This document shows positions 44,561-55,818 of a stretch of DNA of 64,000 bases, one piece after another. The DNA is from Narthecium ossifragum (taxonomy: Eukaryota > Streptophyta > Magnoliopsida > Dioscoreales > Nartheciaceae): positions 24,081,760 to 24,145,759 of the forward strand of contig OY986973.1 of the NCBI GenBank assembly GCA_963920575.1, given 5' to 3'. The notes beneath the pieces were generated by a model. It ran no database searches. It was not told the DNA's origin and saw only the letters and a list, made by a program, of their open reading frames with translations. Both the position numbers and the translations under genes were made by a program. Every line of letters begins with the position of its first letter. The stretch's first letter is position 1.

Positions 44561-47500
44561 TTAGTTGATCATCTGCCATCCTCCATCGCTGGTACGCTCA
44601 AAAACGCGTGGTCTCCTTCTGAAGAAGGTTTGCCTCCAGTCTGGATAATCGACCAAGTAGCGCCACATTCTGCTTGATCCAACGAGCAATGAGTAAACTG
44701 GCAGTTGCTATGCTATTCATTTTTAGAGGACAATAAAACTTCCTCTTAGCATAAAACCCAAACTTAAAGCTAATTTCTTATAAAAGCAGGAAAGGAAGGG
44801 CATATAATTCTCCATAGACAGCTCCACCTCCTACACACAAGCACACAAGGAAGCATGGTTAAGACTACAAGTCTATCGCGATTAGGTCTTGAGGCTCGCT
44901 TTCAAGCCCTACTTGAGATATGTTATGATGGACTTCTAAGATTTTCCCGCCCTCCTACCTGCCTCTAGCAACTGCTCAACACTTGTCTGAGACGGTGAAT
45001 GCATTGAGGTCATTCCAGTTAAAGGCTCAATTAACAAAAAAGTGGGAAAGAATGAGAGAATTGTAGGCTGATCATCCTACAATTCAAATGAGTTTCATCA
45101 TCCACTACCATATCTAACTATTGCTTAGACTCAACAGGGTTGTTGCTCAAGCTGTCTCAAGGAAATAAAATTATCTCTACCTAGAGTGGACATTACTATA
45201 CTCGCATGTAGGTTAAGTTGCCGAAGCATCCAAGGACAGATAATCCTCGCAAAAGTTTTCCCGAAAAGGGCAAGCGAAATGGAAAAGATGATTGTACCTA
45301 GGGTAGGCAATCGTTTTTTTTTATAGTTTTACCTTCTTTCATTTTCGACGAAATCAGGGGCCTCTGCAGCAGGGGAAGTAGAACACCGGGAGAGGATTGC
45401 TGAATCTGAAAGCTGCAGCATTGAGAGTGCAACCTGCCCCCATTCTGGCATCCTGCACAAAGGTATGTAGAGAATTATGAAAATTCCATCAAGGCAAATC
45501 ATGTATATTGCAAAACTGTAGACTACTGAATGATTTACTAGCGCTTACTGATGATAATTTGCACTATACCTTTTAAGAGTTCTATCGTAACCAGTACATA
45601 GGCATAGCTAGCAACTCACTGGGTGGACATACACAAAACTTGATAAATGAATGCAATAAGAATGTTCGCAAGATAATCTTCTTAAACAAGATTTCAGCAT
45701 ATAACACTTGTTTGCTCTGGAGAAATCTTAATAAGGAGCTCATTATAAAACTACTACATCATTGAGTATAAGTACTATCCAACTTGAGATTTGTTTCAGG
45801 GAAATCAATTCAGAAGGAAAGAAAATTTAACAACCTTCTGGCAGTTTCAATGGCTTAAAGCATTGGATAAATGGGCTTTCAGCTAAATGAGAATCTGAAC
45901 ACAAGTCACTTCCATTTACGTTGCCAGATAATTGCCAGCAATTCAAAATTAGTACAAGACAAGTTCTTGTTTTGTGATTAAGATTCTTTTCTACTACGAG
46001 AACTGCAAAGAGTAGCTATAATCCGTAGAAACTTGAAACTGCAGGTACATGCGTTCTAGAATTATGCTTGCTGGGAGCAGAAAACACAACAGAGAGATAT
46101 ACGGGAGGAAATTGTTTACCAAACGCAAGGAGCAATGCAAAATCTATCATGGTGAGTGTCATATGTCTCTAAAAGTTTTGTGGTCCAACAAGGATCATTA
46201 TTGGAAACAGTTAATCGAACCCTCCGAACAATTTCGTCTGGACATCTGCAAATTCTGTCGAAAGTGGCAGGCGCAATTGATCCTGATGACGTTTCTACCT
46301 GTGGTTTCAATACATGTTTACATTCAGGTGAAAAGAGCATGAGAAAGAAACAGAGCATGAAATACGCTGTGAATATGACAAGTATTTTCACCATTAAGGC
46401 AAGTGATCTTGGACAATTGTTTTAACATAAGAGGAATGAGGACAGTAAAGGATATTAAACTTGTGCAAGTAACAAAAACAACTTACATAATTCAAAGGTT
46501 TGAAACTTCAAAGTAATCACGATTGCAAATAGCTCTAGACTTGAGGTATCAACAACTACGTTCGCAAGTCTGTTCTCATGAAAGAGGGTAGTTCAAAAGG
46601 CACCCTTAATTAACAAATAAGTTCATCAGGTAAGCTCATCAGATGGTTAGTGACTCTTAAACATAATCCAGACATTCGACAAAAGCGCTACGTGCACCGT
46701 GAAATCTCTCCTCGAAGATGAAGAGGTCATAAGCAGGATAACTACAAAAACATAATGGCAACAGGAGCAGGATAGTGAAATTCTGTTTACTACAATATTT
46801 TCCTTTGTTGTTAATTGACTAGCAGCAACATTTCGTATAACCTAAGGCTATCTTAGTCATTAAGAGCAACATGGTGTCAGGATTTTCAAGAAAGCAAAGA
46901 TCCCAACATAAAGACACAAGTACTAAGGTACACCAACCAAAAATCCGCTGATAATTGGGCACCTATTTCCACTTGAATCTCTTTTGGTGTTATGCCTGAG
47001 GACACAAAGTGTTTGAATGTGAAACTTTTCCTGCCTGCTCTGCAAAGCATCAACTATCTTGGAGCACAAAGGCAACGAATAACCATGTACATTTTTAGAA
47101 TCGTTCAGCCCAGCATCATCATCTACATCCTGCAGTACAAAATACAAACCAAGTAATTGTAGGAAGCAACAAGTTTTCTTCAAACAGCGACCAAAGCAAA
47201 AGTGGAAAGGCATGGTTACTTGAGTCGAACCTCATGGGTCTTATCTTCAAATCCACCAATGAGATGAACCTGAAAATTTGATGCGACTTGCACTTTTACT
47301 TTATGCATCGTAAAATCATTTATAAGGACAAACTAGGTGACAGATACAGACATCTAAAGTAGCATCCAGTTCGTCGCCCATAACTAGTGCTAACATCTGG
47401 CTGAGTCCCATATCAACAACTCTAAGAACATCCAAGTGGGCAATAGAAGTCCTGGCAATCAGGTGATAAGAGGTAAAGGCATTAGCCTCCGCCAAGCTCA

Positions 47501-48277
47501 AATTTATTGAGGGCAATCAGAGATATTATCCAATTTGTGAAAAGATTCTTACATTCCATTCTGCCGATTACGAATAACAAGGCCCACACATGTCGTTGCC
47601 TCATCAGTTCCCACCAACTTATGTTTTAGATGGCAAGAAGATTGTCAAAACTAGAGATAGCCACTATGAATAACACTTTCAAAATGCAACAAATTTGATA
47701 TTAGATACTAACAAGGACCATAAATTTGAGATATACACCTTGAAAACAAGATGCTAAACACTGGTCCATATTTTCTCACTTAAGCAAACAGATCAAGCAA
47801 TCAGTAAGAGGGACTTTCGATCGATCAATTTACTCCGATTGCAAAATTGAACATAAAACTCTTTTTACGATGACTAACATAAAGCAATTCCGCAGTAAAT
47901 TCTAATAGATTTAAAACTTTTGAATAATTCTATTCGAGTAAAATTGATCTCCATAATAACCAAAAAAATTCCTTCAATTATATATGCATATGCTTCAGAA
48001 CACAAATACGAGAGAAAAACTATAAAAATTAAAATTAACACCTCGATCGGTAAGCAAATTCGCGCACCTCGACGAGGGAGGGATCCACAGTGGCGTACTC
48101 CTTCTGGAACACGTATACGTGCTTCGACGGCGGCGATCCCTCGGAGATCGACGTCTTTCTCGCCGGGGTGGCTTTGAGTATGTTAGAGGAGGAAACCAGG
48201 GATGGATGCTCCAACAAGGAGGCCAGGAGCTCCCTTCCATCACTCTGAGAAAGAGAGAGATCACCAAACTCCACCAT
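44561..48277 (-). CDS. NTAN1: Protein N-terminal asparagine amidohydrolase
   Basis: Converts N-terminal Asn to Asp on proteins, feeding the Arg/N-degron branch of ubiquitin-dependent degradation. Exons on the minus strand: 48277-48068, 47617-47553, 47451-47352, 47269-47231, 47129-46934, 46294-46120, 45452-45333, 44669-44561; sum 1014 nt, 337 residues, close to the plant family length. Recognisable blocks: LLASLLEHPSLVSSSN, YVFQKEYATVDPSLVE, VGTDEATTCVGLVIRN with the likely catalytic Cys80, VVDMGLSQMLALVMGDELD, HLIGGFED, FHIQTLCVLRHNTKRDSSGN, TSSGSIAPATFDRICRCPDE, WTTKLLETYDTHHDRF, and C-terminal RVFERTSDGGWQ. Exon 6 needs the acceptor GTAG, one step past a competing CACAG; using it restores GTT-GAA (Val-Glu) at the join. 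One family position differs: HMDSPEVVD appears as HLDVLRVVD. Upstream lies the duplicated LEA segment. Confidence 0.92.
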
Positions 48278-48337
48278 ATCAGATAGGAAGAGACCTCGTT
48301 CTTACCTCATAGAGACACAGCTAGAGAGAGAGGGAGG

Positions 48338-48475
48338 GAGGGGGAAAGAGAGAGAGAGAGAGAGAGGTACTCGAGATGGAAAAGGAGACGACGAGTCGGA
48401 GACGGGGAGGCCATCGACGAGAATCATTGGCTTCTCCCGAGTGACGACGATGAGAGAGAGAGAGAGAGAGAGGGG
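48338..48475. repeat. AG microsatellites upstream of NTAN1
   Basis: Two GA/AG dinucleotide runs (about 48346-48366 and 48449-48470) lie just upstream of NTAN1 and before the duplicated segment starts. A similar run precedes copy A near 37360-37390. Confidence 0.7.
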
Positions 48476-48510
48476 GGGCTTCCTCTTTTCCCCTTATTAG
48501 AAGGGCCGTT

Positions 48511-49723
48511 TGATGGATTTATTAGTTATTAATAGACGAGTAATTGCACCAGTTAGTCCAGTTCGCCGTACACTCGCTCTGAGAGCCGCACATCATCCTC
48601 GATGGACCCGAGTGGGACCCATAGATACACGCTCTGTACTTTCTTCAGCTGCGGAATTTTAAAATGCCATTTTCGATGCCACTGATTTATTATATATTTA
48701 GGAGCTTATTAATAAGCATTATAAGTTCCAATATAGTTCATTATTAGTTCCAATATGACAGACATAATTCTATAAAAACCAATATATACTATGTTTTTTA
48801 TTGTACAGTGTTATTAATTAATTACTCTATTATCGATTTATACATATATCCTTCAAATACACAAGGATTGCAGACAAAATGTTATTTTTCGGATCTTGAC
48901 AACTTGGATCCCAATCCAACCTTTTAATCACAAAACCACACCCATTATAAAAGACCAAGTAAACCCATGATTAGCGACCAGCTCATGCAGCTAGCCGCCG
49001 CCGGTGCCGGGCATCTCCGGGTGCTGGCTACCGACAGGGGGATTATGCACCGCCGATGGCGGAGCAGTGCCGGACGTGCCGGTGGCGGTGTCGATCGGGT
49101 GCGACTCCGTTGCCCCGGGCTCGATGTAGCCTCCGGCGGACTCGGCGGTGCCGTGCTCGGGCAGCGCGGTGGTTGGGTGGTGGTGGTCGCCGTCATGTCC
49201 ACCGGCTGCCGCTGCGGCGTTGTACCGGATGGCCCCTTGCTTCTGTGCCTCCGCTTGGTGTATCTTCTCGTCTCTCCGGTGCTCAGCTGCCTCCTTTTCC
49301 GACGGATTGTCGGCTTGGATCTTTTCCACCTGAAAAAAGTACACCTCAACGCGTCACAACGGATCCAATTAGCCCAAGAACACGATCACCGCCGGTGAGA
49401 GTGAGGTAAAGAAAGGAAGTAGTCATAGACTCATATGGTGTAAGAGAGAGACCTTCTCCTGGATGACGGCCTTGGTCTTCTCCATGCCGGACTTCGCCGA
49501 CGCACCTATTTTCACCGCGGCCCCCTTCGCCGCCGCCACAGCGTCCTTCCCAGCCTGCATCTCTCCTCCTCTCTATCTATCTCTCTCTCCCTCTCTCTCC
49601 CTCTCTCTCTAGCTATTTATAACTTGTTTCGTGGCACCGGCGTCGGGCGATGAGTGGCACTGGCAGCCTTGTTATATCGTCACCGTGAGAGTTACTTTTT
49701 ACCTAGAGAGGACGCGTGGGTGG
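48511..49723. repeat. Segmental duplication, copy B (intact LEA gene)
   Basis: Counterpart of 37404-39381. It lacks the 529-bp hAT-type insertion, so it shows the pre-insertion state. Small indels distinguish the copies, for example 15 extra bases (TTAGTCCAGTTCGCC) near 48553 in copy B. Confidence 0.85.
48991..49560 (-). CDS. Late embryogenesis abundant protein, LEA_1 family
   Basis: Small hydrophilic, probably disordered protein of the LEA_1 (D-113-like) family, which protects cells during seed drying and water stress. Exons on the minus strand: 49560-49453 and 49329-48991; 148 residues. Exon 1 gives MQAGKDAVAAAKGAAVKIGA then SAKSGMEKTKAVIQEK, the usual LEA_1 start. Exon 2 continues VEKIQADNPSEKEAAEHRRD, EKIHQAEAQKQ, and a Gly/His/Thr-rich tail (GGHDGDHHHPTTALPEHG) ending MPGTGGG. 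The donor AAG-GTCTCT and acceptor TTTTTTCAG-GTGG are both intact, unlike in the copy at 38.2-38.7 kb. Family behaviour suggests seed- and ABA-linked expression, but I did not identify specific elements. Confidence 0.93.
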
Positions 49724-50747
49724 GCACCTTGCATGAAATGCGGGGTACGTCACGTACGTGGCGAGTAGAGCTGCGTCAACCGACGGATGACTGGGTTCGG
49801 AGGTTTTGAGACCATCACCATCGTTCATTCGTTCATCTCTCTTTGTGTGTACGTGGCTCGGATGCCTGGATTACTCTGTCTAGAATTCTTTTTCTTATCA
49901 TTCTAGCTGGTTTGATCCATTCATATCATCTCAACCTACATGATAAGGGTTGACAATTTGACATGGGGATATTTATGTAAGAAGCTAAAATTCCGTCGAA
50001 TATGCAATAAAAAATAAATATACTATTTGATAGTTTTCCAGCAATAATAGCCACTCTTCAGCATATGAGTCCACTTGTCCCCCATTACAGTCGCGTCGTC
50101 AGCTCATGCAGTGCACATGGGCAAGGTGGGCCAACCTGGGCCCAATGTTTCTATGTATCACAGGAGTTGTCTCATTGTACATGTTTTTTATTCGATAATG
50201 AGATATCAATTAATTAATTAATTTTATTAATAAAATAAAACCAATTAAATATATCAATTAATCGGTATCTTATTATTAATTAAAAAAAATATATATTACA
50301 TGATAACGTATAGGCAAAACCTTATCTGTATGATAAAAAAGGCTACGCTTTGGGCCTTACAAAGGGCCACCGTCCCCGAAGGCCTCCTTTATCCTAATTT
50401 AATTGGCCGCCTTCCCTCGTTTGGGGCCACCGTCCCAAAAGGCCACCTCGTCTATAGACTTCCCTCGTTGGGGCCACCGTCCCAAAAAAGGCCACCTCGT
50501 CCATACTAATTTAATTGACCGACTTCCCTCGTTTGGGGTCTCGCTCGCTCTCAAGAACGCGATAAGCATTCGAGGAGGTCGGTTTTCTTCTCAACTTCTT
50601 GATTCGATTTCTTCTTTTGTAGAACAGCTAGAATTTGATTGGGTGATGTATTTTGGGATTTTTATTGCCGGAATTGAAATGGTTAGTCGTAAAATCTGGA
50701 TTTTTCAGTGATTTCTTACCGGAAAATTGGGTTTGTATGGTAGAGAG
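49724..50747. other. Intergenic and CNX2 5' region
   Basis: The stretch 50340-50545 contains three near-repeats of CTTCCCTCGTTTGGGGCCACC / GTCCCAAAAGGCCACCTCGTC, about 40-60 bases apart. The remainder is probably the CNX2 promoter and leader. No other gene is seen. Confidence 0.5.
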
Positions 50748-53700
50748 ATGATTCCGCTGGTTGGATTGAAGCTCCTCGGCCGGCGCTTGGGTCCTCGGAG
50801 GTCAAGCTATTTGGTACGTCTCATTTAGTTCTATAGTTCCTTACTGATTTTGTTGATGCCTGTCTCATAAAGGAGTATTTGGGTTTTAGTTCGTGGATCT
50901 TATGGTTGATGAATGGCCCATTTGACCTTGAATTATAGTTGTGTGATCTTTTCTCCATGGTTGTGTGAGTTGTGGGATTTATTGTATATGGAACAGTTAT
51001 TTTTTGTTCTTGAAGAAAACAAAAATTGAGTCTTTAGCCCTCGCTTAGGGTGGGCAAATACCCTTACGATTCCTCAAGAGAGGATTGGAACGTACGGCCT
51101 CAAACTGGAGATTCTTAACCAAATAGGTGATAACCACACTTAATTGAACAGCTAACGTGTTTTAATGGGGTTTGACTGCAAATAATTCTGTCAACTTTCT
51201 ATTCATCAGCTGTTTGAATTCCTATAATTGTTCATGATAGGTTTTTCATTATTTATTCGTATTGTGGAGGTTATCATGTTCTGTTCACTGAAATAGTGAA
51301 TTTCTCTACCTTTTCTTATTCATGTCCAGGCTCTTGATAGGTCGCCATAATATTCGAGCTATGAGTTGTTATTCATTCTTTTTATTCCACTCAACACCCT
51401 TTGTGAATGCAGCGGATAATAGTGGAACTCAAAAATTTAAGTGTATTTGAATTATAGGATCCAAGTGATTACTTTTTTTTCTCCCAATTAAGCCGAAGCT
51501 AAACAGCCAATTAATGGCTACAAGAAGAGACAACTGGAGGGCTCATTAAACTGAGACCCTCTCTATTACAATGATTAAGATTAAATCTAACTTGATTAGC
51601 CAGTTCATCTGCTGCAATATTTGATTCTCTTGGGATGTAAATAAACTGAATAGCTGAGAAATGCCCCACGTCCCATAGGATGTCCTGCAATAGGTCAATG
51701 CATTGTTCATAGGATCCAAGTGATTACTAATATACTCATATTGGTGACACAATTGGGATGTATATGGCGAATTTCATATGTCCTGCCCTTTTGTTGGCTA
51801 GTTTTCACAGTTTGATCTCTATCATTCTTCTCTGCATGAAAGTTTCAGTTTGTCTCCCTTTTGATTTTTATGAGTCAAGTTGAGGAGTTCCATGATGTCA
51901 AAGCTCCTGATCTTCCCCTTAAATCAACGATTCTCTGGCGGATGGGCATTATCATTAAAATTTAAGTCATGCAGGTCTTTATCCGGTGAAAAACAGGACG
52001 CTGCTATTGATGCAACCTTTGATCTGCTAATGCAAAAGTAATCTATAATATTGCTTCTCTAGCAATAAAATGTGCCTGACACAGAGGATAAATGCCACTG
52101 TTTCTTAGAGCTCTATCGAACATATATGACTTATCCTTATAATTGTCTGGGATTGTTGATTAATTATGTCTTTCAATTATGAGTACTAGACATTTTACTT
52201 CCATCTCTCTAATGACTGGTGAAACTTTGTGTCCAGGTTGATGCATGTAGATATGGATTCGGTTGCTTAACCAGCTCCTCCTCATCTTTTAGCAATGACG
52301 GATGTGTTTCTTTTGGGGATAATCCTAGCTGTTCAAGGTCAATGACATATGCAACTTCTTGTGCTAGCTGTTCTGAACCATTGCTGGAAGATAACCTTGT
52401 GTCTGATATGTTAGTTGATACTTTTGGGAGGGTGCATACTTATTTAAGAATCTCATTAACAGAGCGCTGCAACCTTCGTTGTCAGTATTGTATGCCAGCT
52501 GAAGGGGTTGAGCTCACACCTAGTTCTCAGGTTCTGTCTCATGATGAAATCATACGGTTGGCAAGTCTCTTTGTCAGTTCAGGGGTAGACAAGATTCGTT
52601 TGACTGGGGGAGAGCCAACAATTAGAAAAGATATTGAAGATATATGTCTAAATCTCTCTAGCTTGAAAGGACTGAAAACGCTAGCTATGACTACTAATGG
52701 TATTGTTCTCGCAAAAAAACTCCCAAAGTTGAAGGAATGTGGGCTCTCCTCAGTGAATATAAGTTTAGACACATTGGTTCCGGCAAAATTTGAGTTAATG
52801 ACAAGGCGTAAAGGGCACGACAGGGTTTTGGCATCCATCAATGCTGCCATTGAACTTGGGTTCAATCCTGTTAAAGTATGTCTACTTACTTCAAAAAGTT
52901 TTTGGTTGTCTATCTACTTTTTCTGCCATATGCTTCTATTTCTCTGACATATTGGCCTATAACTTCACTTACTTTTCCTTGTCATGTTTTTGTGTCAAGC
53001 AAGATTTTCTGATCAGTCTTGGTCTGGGTTCTGCATTTTTATACCAGGTTAATTGTGTCGTAATGCGTGGGGTCAATGATGATGAGATTTGTGACTTCAT
53101 TGAATTGACACGAGAAAAACCAATCAATGTTCGTTTCATTGAGTTCATGCCATTTGATGGAAACGTCTGGGGTGTTAAGAAGCTAGTTCCTTACGCAGAG
53201 ATGTTGGATAGAGTGGTAAGGTAGAACTCTGACAGCTGCTTTAAGGATTTTGATTTTGGCAACGCTTTTTAGTTCTGCACCAGCATGCAGACATGATTTT
53301 TTCCTAAATTCTATATGGTGTCTATCTTGTAGAAAAAGCGTTTCGAGGGTGTTACAAGGCTTTATGATCATCCTACAGATACAGCAAAGAATTTTAAGAT
53401 AGATGGGCACCATGGAACAGTGTCTTTTATCACATCGATGACTCAGCATTTTTGTGCTGGTTGCAATAGATTGCGGCTCCTAGCTGATGGCAACTTCAAA
53501 GTTTGCCTCTTTGGTCCTGCAGAGGTATGTTTGAAATCTATACAGATGTGGCTTTTGCATGGGAAACTTTTTTTTTAATGGTTTTGTCCTCGATGATTAT
53601 TTCAATTTCAGCAGATTGTCTTAAACATTGTTTTATCATATCCTGAGATGTCATATTCTGTAAGTAAAGCCAACATTGTTGTGAATAGAAAAATCATGCA

Positions 53701-54246
53701 ACCGTTACAGCTTCTACTAGCTACCTATTCAATTAATTCTCTCGTTTTGTTCATTCTTCTTTGGTTTTTTCCTTTTTCCTTTCCTCTGGTACCCCCATTA
53801 GCATTAATGGTCTAGATTGTCTGGTGTCGATTCTTGGATCTCAACAGCCTTACCGTTGAATGTGCGCTGATTCAATATGATGCATTTTTAGGTAAGTTTG
53901 AGAGACCCCCTTCGTGCTGGTGTTGATGACCTGGGACTAAAGGAAATAATTGGAGCTGCGGTATGTATTATCTACTCTCATAGGATTACTGCTAATGGAT
54001 GTCAGCATTGTAGCCAATGCAATATATTCTGAATCTTTGTTGTCCTATTTCTTGGGGTACTGCATGATCATAAAGTTAGATGAAATTATTGGTAGGTAAT
54101 ATGTCTTTCCAATAACTAGCTTAAAAATGCGAAACTCACAAGCATTGCTGCTTGGCTCTCAGGTGAAGAGGAAGAAAGCTGCTCATGCTGGGATGTTTGA
54201 CATTGCAAAGACGACAAATAGGCCCATGATACATATTGGAGGCTAA
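50748..54246 (+). CDS. CNX2: GTP 3',8-cyclase, molybdenum cofactor synthesis
   Basis: Radical-SAM enzyme that converts GTP to the cyclic intermediate of the first molybdenum cofactor step, acting with CNX3, in mitochondria in plants. Exons: 50748-50813, 52237-52875, 53048-53215, 53333-53524, 53892-53960, 54163-54246; 405 residues. The start [20 protein letters not shown] is Arg-rich and lacks acidic residues, as expected for a mitochondrial presequence. The SAM [4Fe-4S] cluster motif is C100-x3-C104-x2-C107 (CNLRCQYC), followed by [11 protein letters not shown]. The second cluster motif is C332-x2-C335-x13-C349 (CAGCNRLRL...KVC). The protein ends in the Gly-Gly pair typical of active MoaA/CNX2. 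The first exon was chosen by frame and targeting character; it is the least certain part. Exon 5 uses the acceptor TTTTTAG directly before GTAAGT, which is coding here. Confidence 0.94.
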
Positions 54247-54569
54247 GGTATGCAATTCAAATCAAGAAGCACCAAAATTGTTCTTTCATATGATCACGTG
54301 CAGTGCTATATAGATAGCATCCAGACATATTTTAGGTTAGATTTTGTTCATATGATTACGCATTATACGTGACAAACCCCACATGACTTGTCTAAATGGC
54401 ACATTTGCATCTCATACATCTAATGTAAAAATAGTCCTAGCATAATTGTTACCTTGGAAAGTGTAAGGGCCTATTTGTAAAATTGAGGGCTTTCTATAAA
54501 ATGGAAGGACCTTTTGCATAATTTCGGGTTTTGTAGGGTGTTTTCTGCAAAATTCCCACCTACCTCCTC
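54247..54569. other. CNX2 3' flank
   Basis: Contains the CNX2 3' leader and ordinary AT-rich DNA up to the hAT-type element. The bases 54562-54569 (ACCTCCTC) are the left target duplication of that element. Confidence 0.7.
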
Positions 54570-55818
54570 TAGGGGTGTCCAAATGGGCCGGGCCGGGCCG
54601 GGTTTGAGGCAATACCCGGTCCGACCCTGGTAATCATCCGGACCGGGCTAGTACCGGGCCCAATATGCCTTCCACTCGGTCCGACCCGGCTATGGCTCTG
54701 CCCGGCTTAAAGACCGGGCTGGATCGGGCCGGACAGGGCCGGCCCAGTTGGACAGCCCTGGTTAGAGCTCGACTGGGCTGAGGACGCAGCGGTCCACGCC
54801 GATGCAGGAGGCGATGAACCAGATGCCGCCGGGCAGCCCGGCGCATGACAGCGCGACAGGGGTGGAGGAGAGTTGGTGAAGCTTGGTGCGACGATCCCCT
54901 GCGACGGAAGCCAGTGGAGGTTGGAGGAGAGATGGGGCGCCGAGGTGTCGGTGAAGTTTGGGCGATCCGACGGAAACCGGTGGAGGTTGGAGGAGAGATG
55001 GGGCGTCGAGGTCGGTTTATTGGAGGCGATGATCCCTTGCGCCAAGGTCGGTGAAGAGGTCGGGGCCGGAATCGGGTGGTGTGGAAGCCGGTGGAGGTTG
55101 GAGGAGAGATGGGGCGCCGAGGTCGATGAGGCTTGGGCGCGGTCCAGCAAGCGAGGTGATGAGGTAGGTGGTTGGATCCACCTCTCTCTCCGACGACTCC
55201 GCTCCGAGCCATCTAGTTCCAGCTCCGACTCCACTCCATCCCTCGCTCGCGGCCGTCTTCTAAGGGGATCGGGGGGCTGCATCGTGGCGACCGGCAATGA
55301 CGTGGCTGAATCGGGGTTACCGGCGACGACGTGGAACAGGATGGAGGGAGAGACCCGAGACTGGGATCGAGACCGGTGAGGTCGGTGGAGCTTGGGCGCG
55401 GCGAAGAGGTCGGGGCCGGGATCGGACGGTGTGGAAGCCGGTGGAGGTTGGAGGAGAGATGGGGTTTGGCGGGGCTGGCGTTGGTGGAGGTGGAGCTTGG
55501 CGTGGCCGGCGTCAATGGAGGTGGAGCTTGGCTGGGCCAGCGTCGGTGGAGTGCGGGCTGATCGGGTGCGACACGAGAGAGATGGGGGAGGAGATGTTGG
55601 GTTGATAGAAGTGGACGGTAGTGATGGAGTGGGGTTGATTGGGCTTCTTTAAAACCCGGACCGGGCTGGGCCGGGCCGGACCGGGTTTTTGACCAAGGGG
55701 CCCTGGTCCGGCCCAAAACCCGGATCAGCCCGGTCCAGCAGGGCCAACACATGGGTCGGACCGGGCTACGGCCCTGACGGGTCCGGGCCGGGCCATTTGG
55801 GCCTTTTGGACACCCCTA
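54570..55818. mobile_element. Non-autonomous hAT-type element (1249 bp)
   Basis: The ends are TAGGGGTGTCCAAATGGGCC at 54570 and the matching complement ending GGACACCCCTA at 55818 (GGCCATTTGGGCCTTTTGGA before it). The flanking 8-mers are identical: ACCTCCTC at 54562-54569 and 55819-55826. An 8-bp duplication and TAGGG-type ends fit the hAT superfamily. The subterminal 100-150 bp are rich in CCGGGCCGGG and mutually complementary. The interior is GC-rich with repeated GGTGGAGGTTGGAGGAGAGA units. The long open frames on both strands are by-products of that composition; no transposase is present. Confidence 0.92.
54895..55470. repeat. Internal direct repeats of the hAT-type element
   Basis: A unit carrying GGTGGAGGTTGGAGGAGAGA followed by TGGGG occurs at about 54915, 54981, 55091 and 55440, with linked flanks (GAAGCCGGTGG, GCGCCGAGGTCG, GAGGTCGGGGCCGG). 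Spacing is uneven (about 66, 110 and 350 bp), so the array arose by duplication of pieces of different length. Confidence 0.8.

Noticed and set aside
54634..55752. Long open frames (up to 196 aa) on both strands, Pro/Ser/Arg-rich or Gly/Trp-rich
   Set aside because: They lie within the hAT-type element, consist of its GC-rich repeated units, have no domain, and appear in several frames at once.
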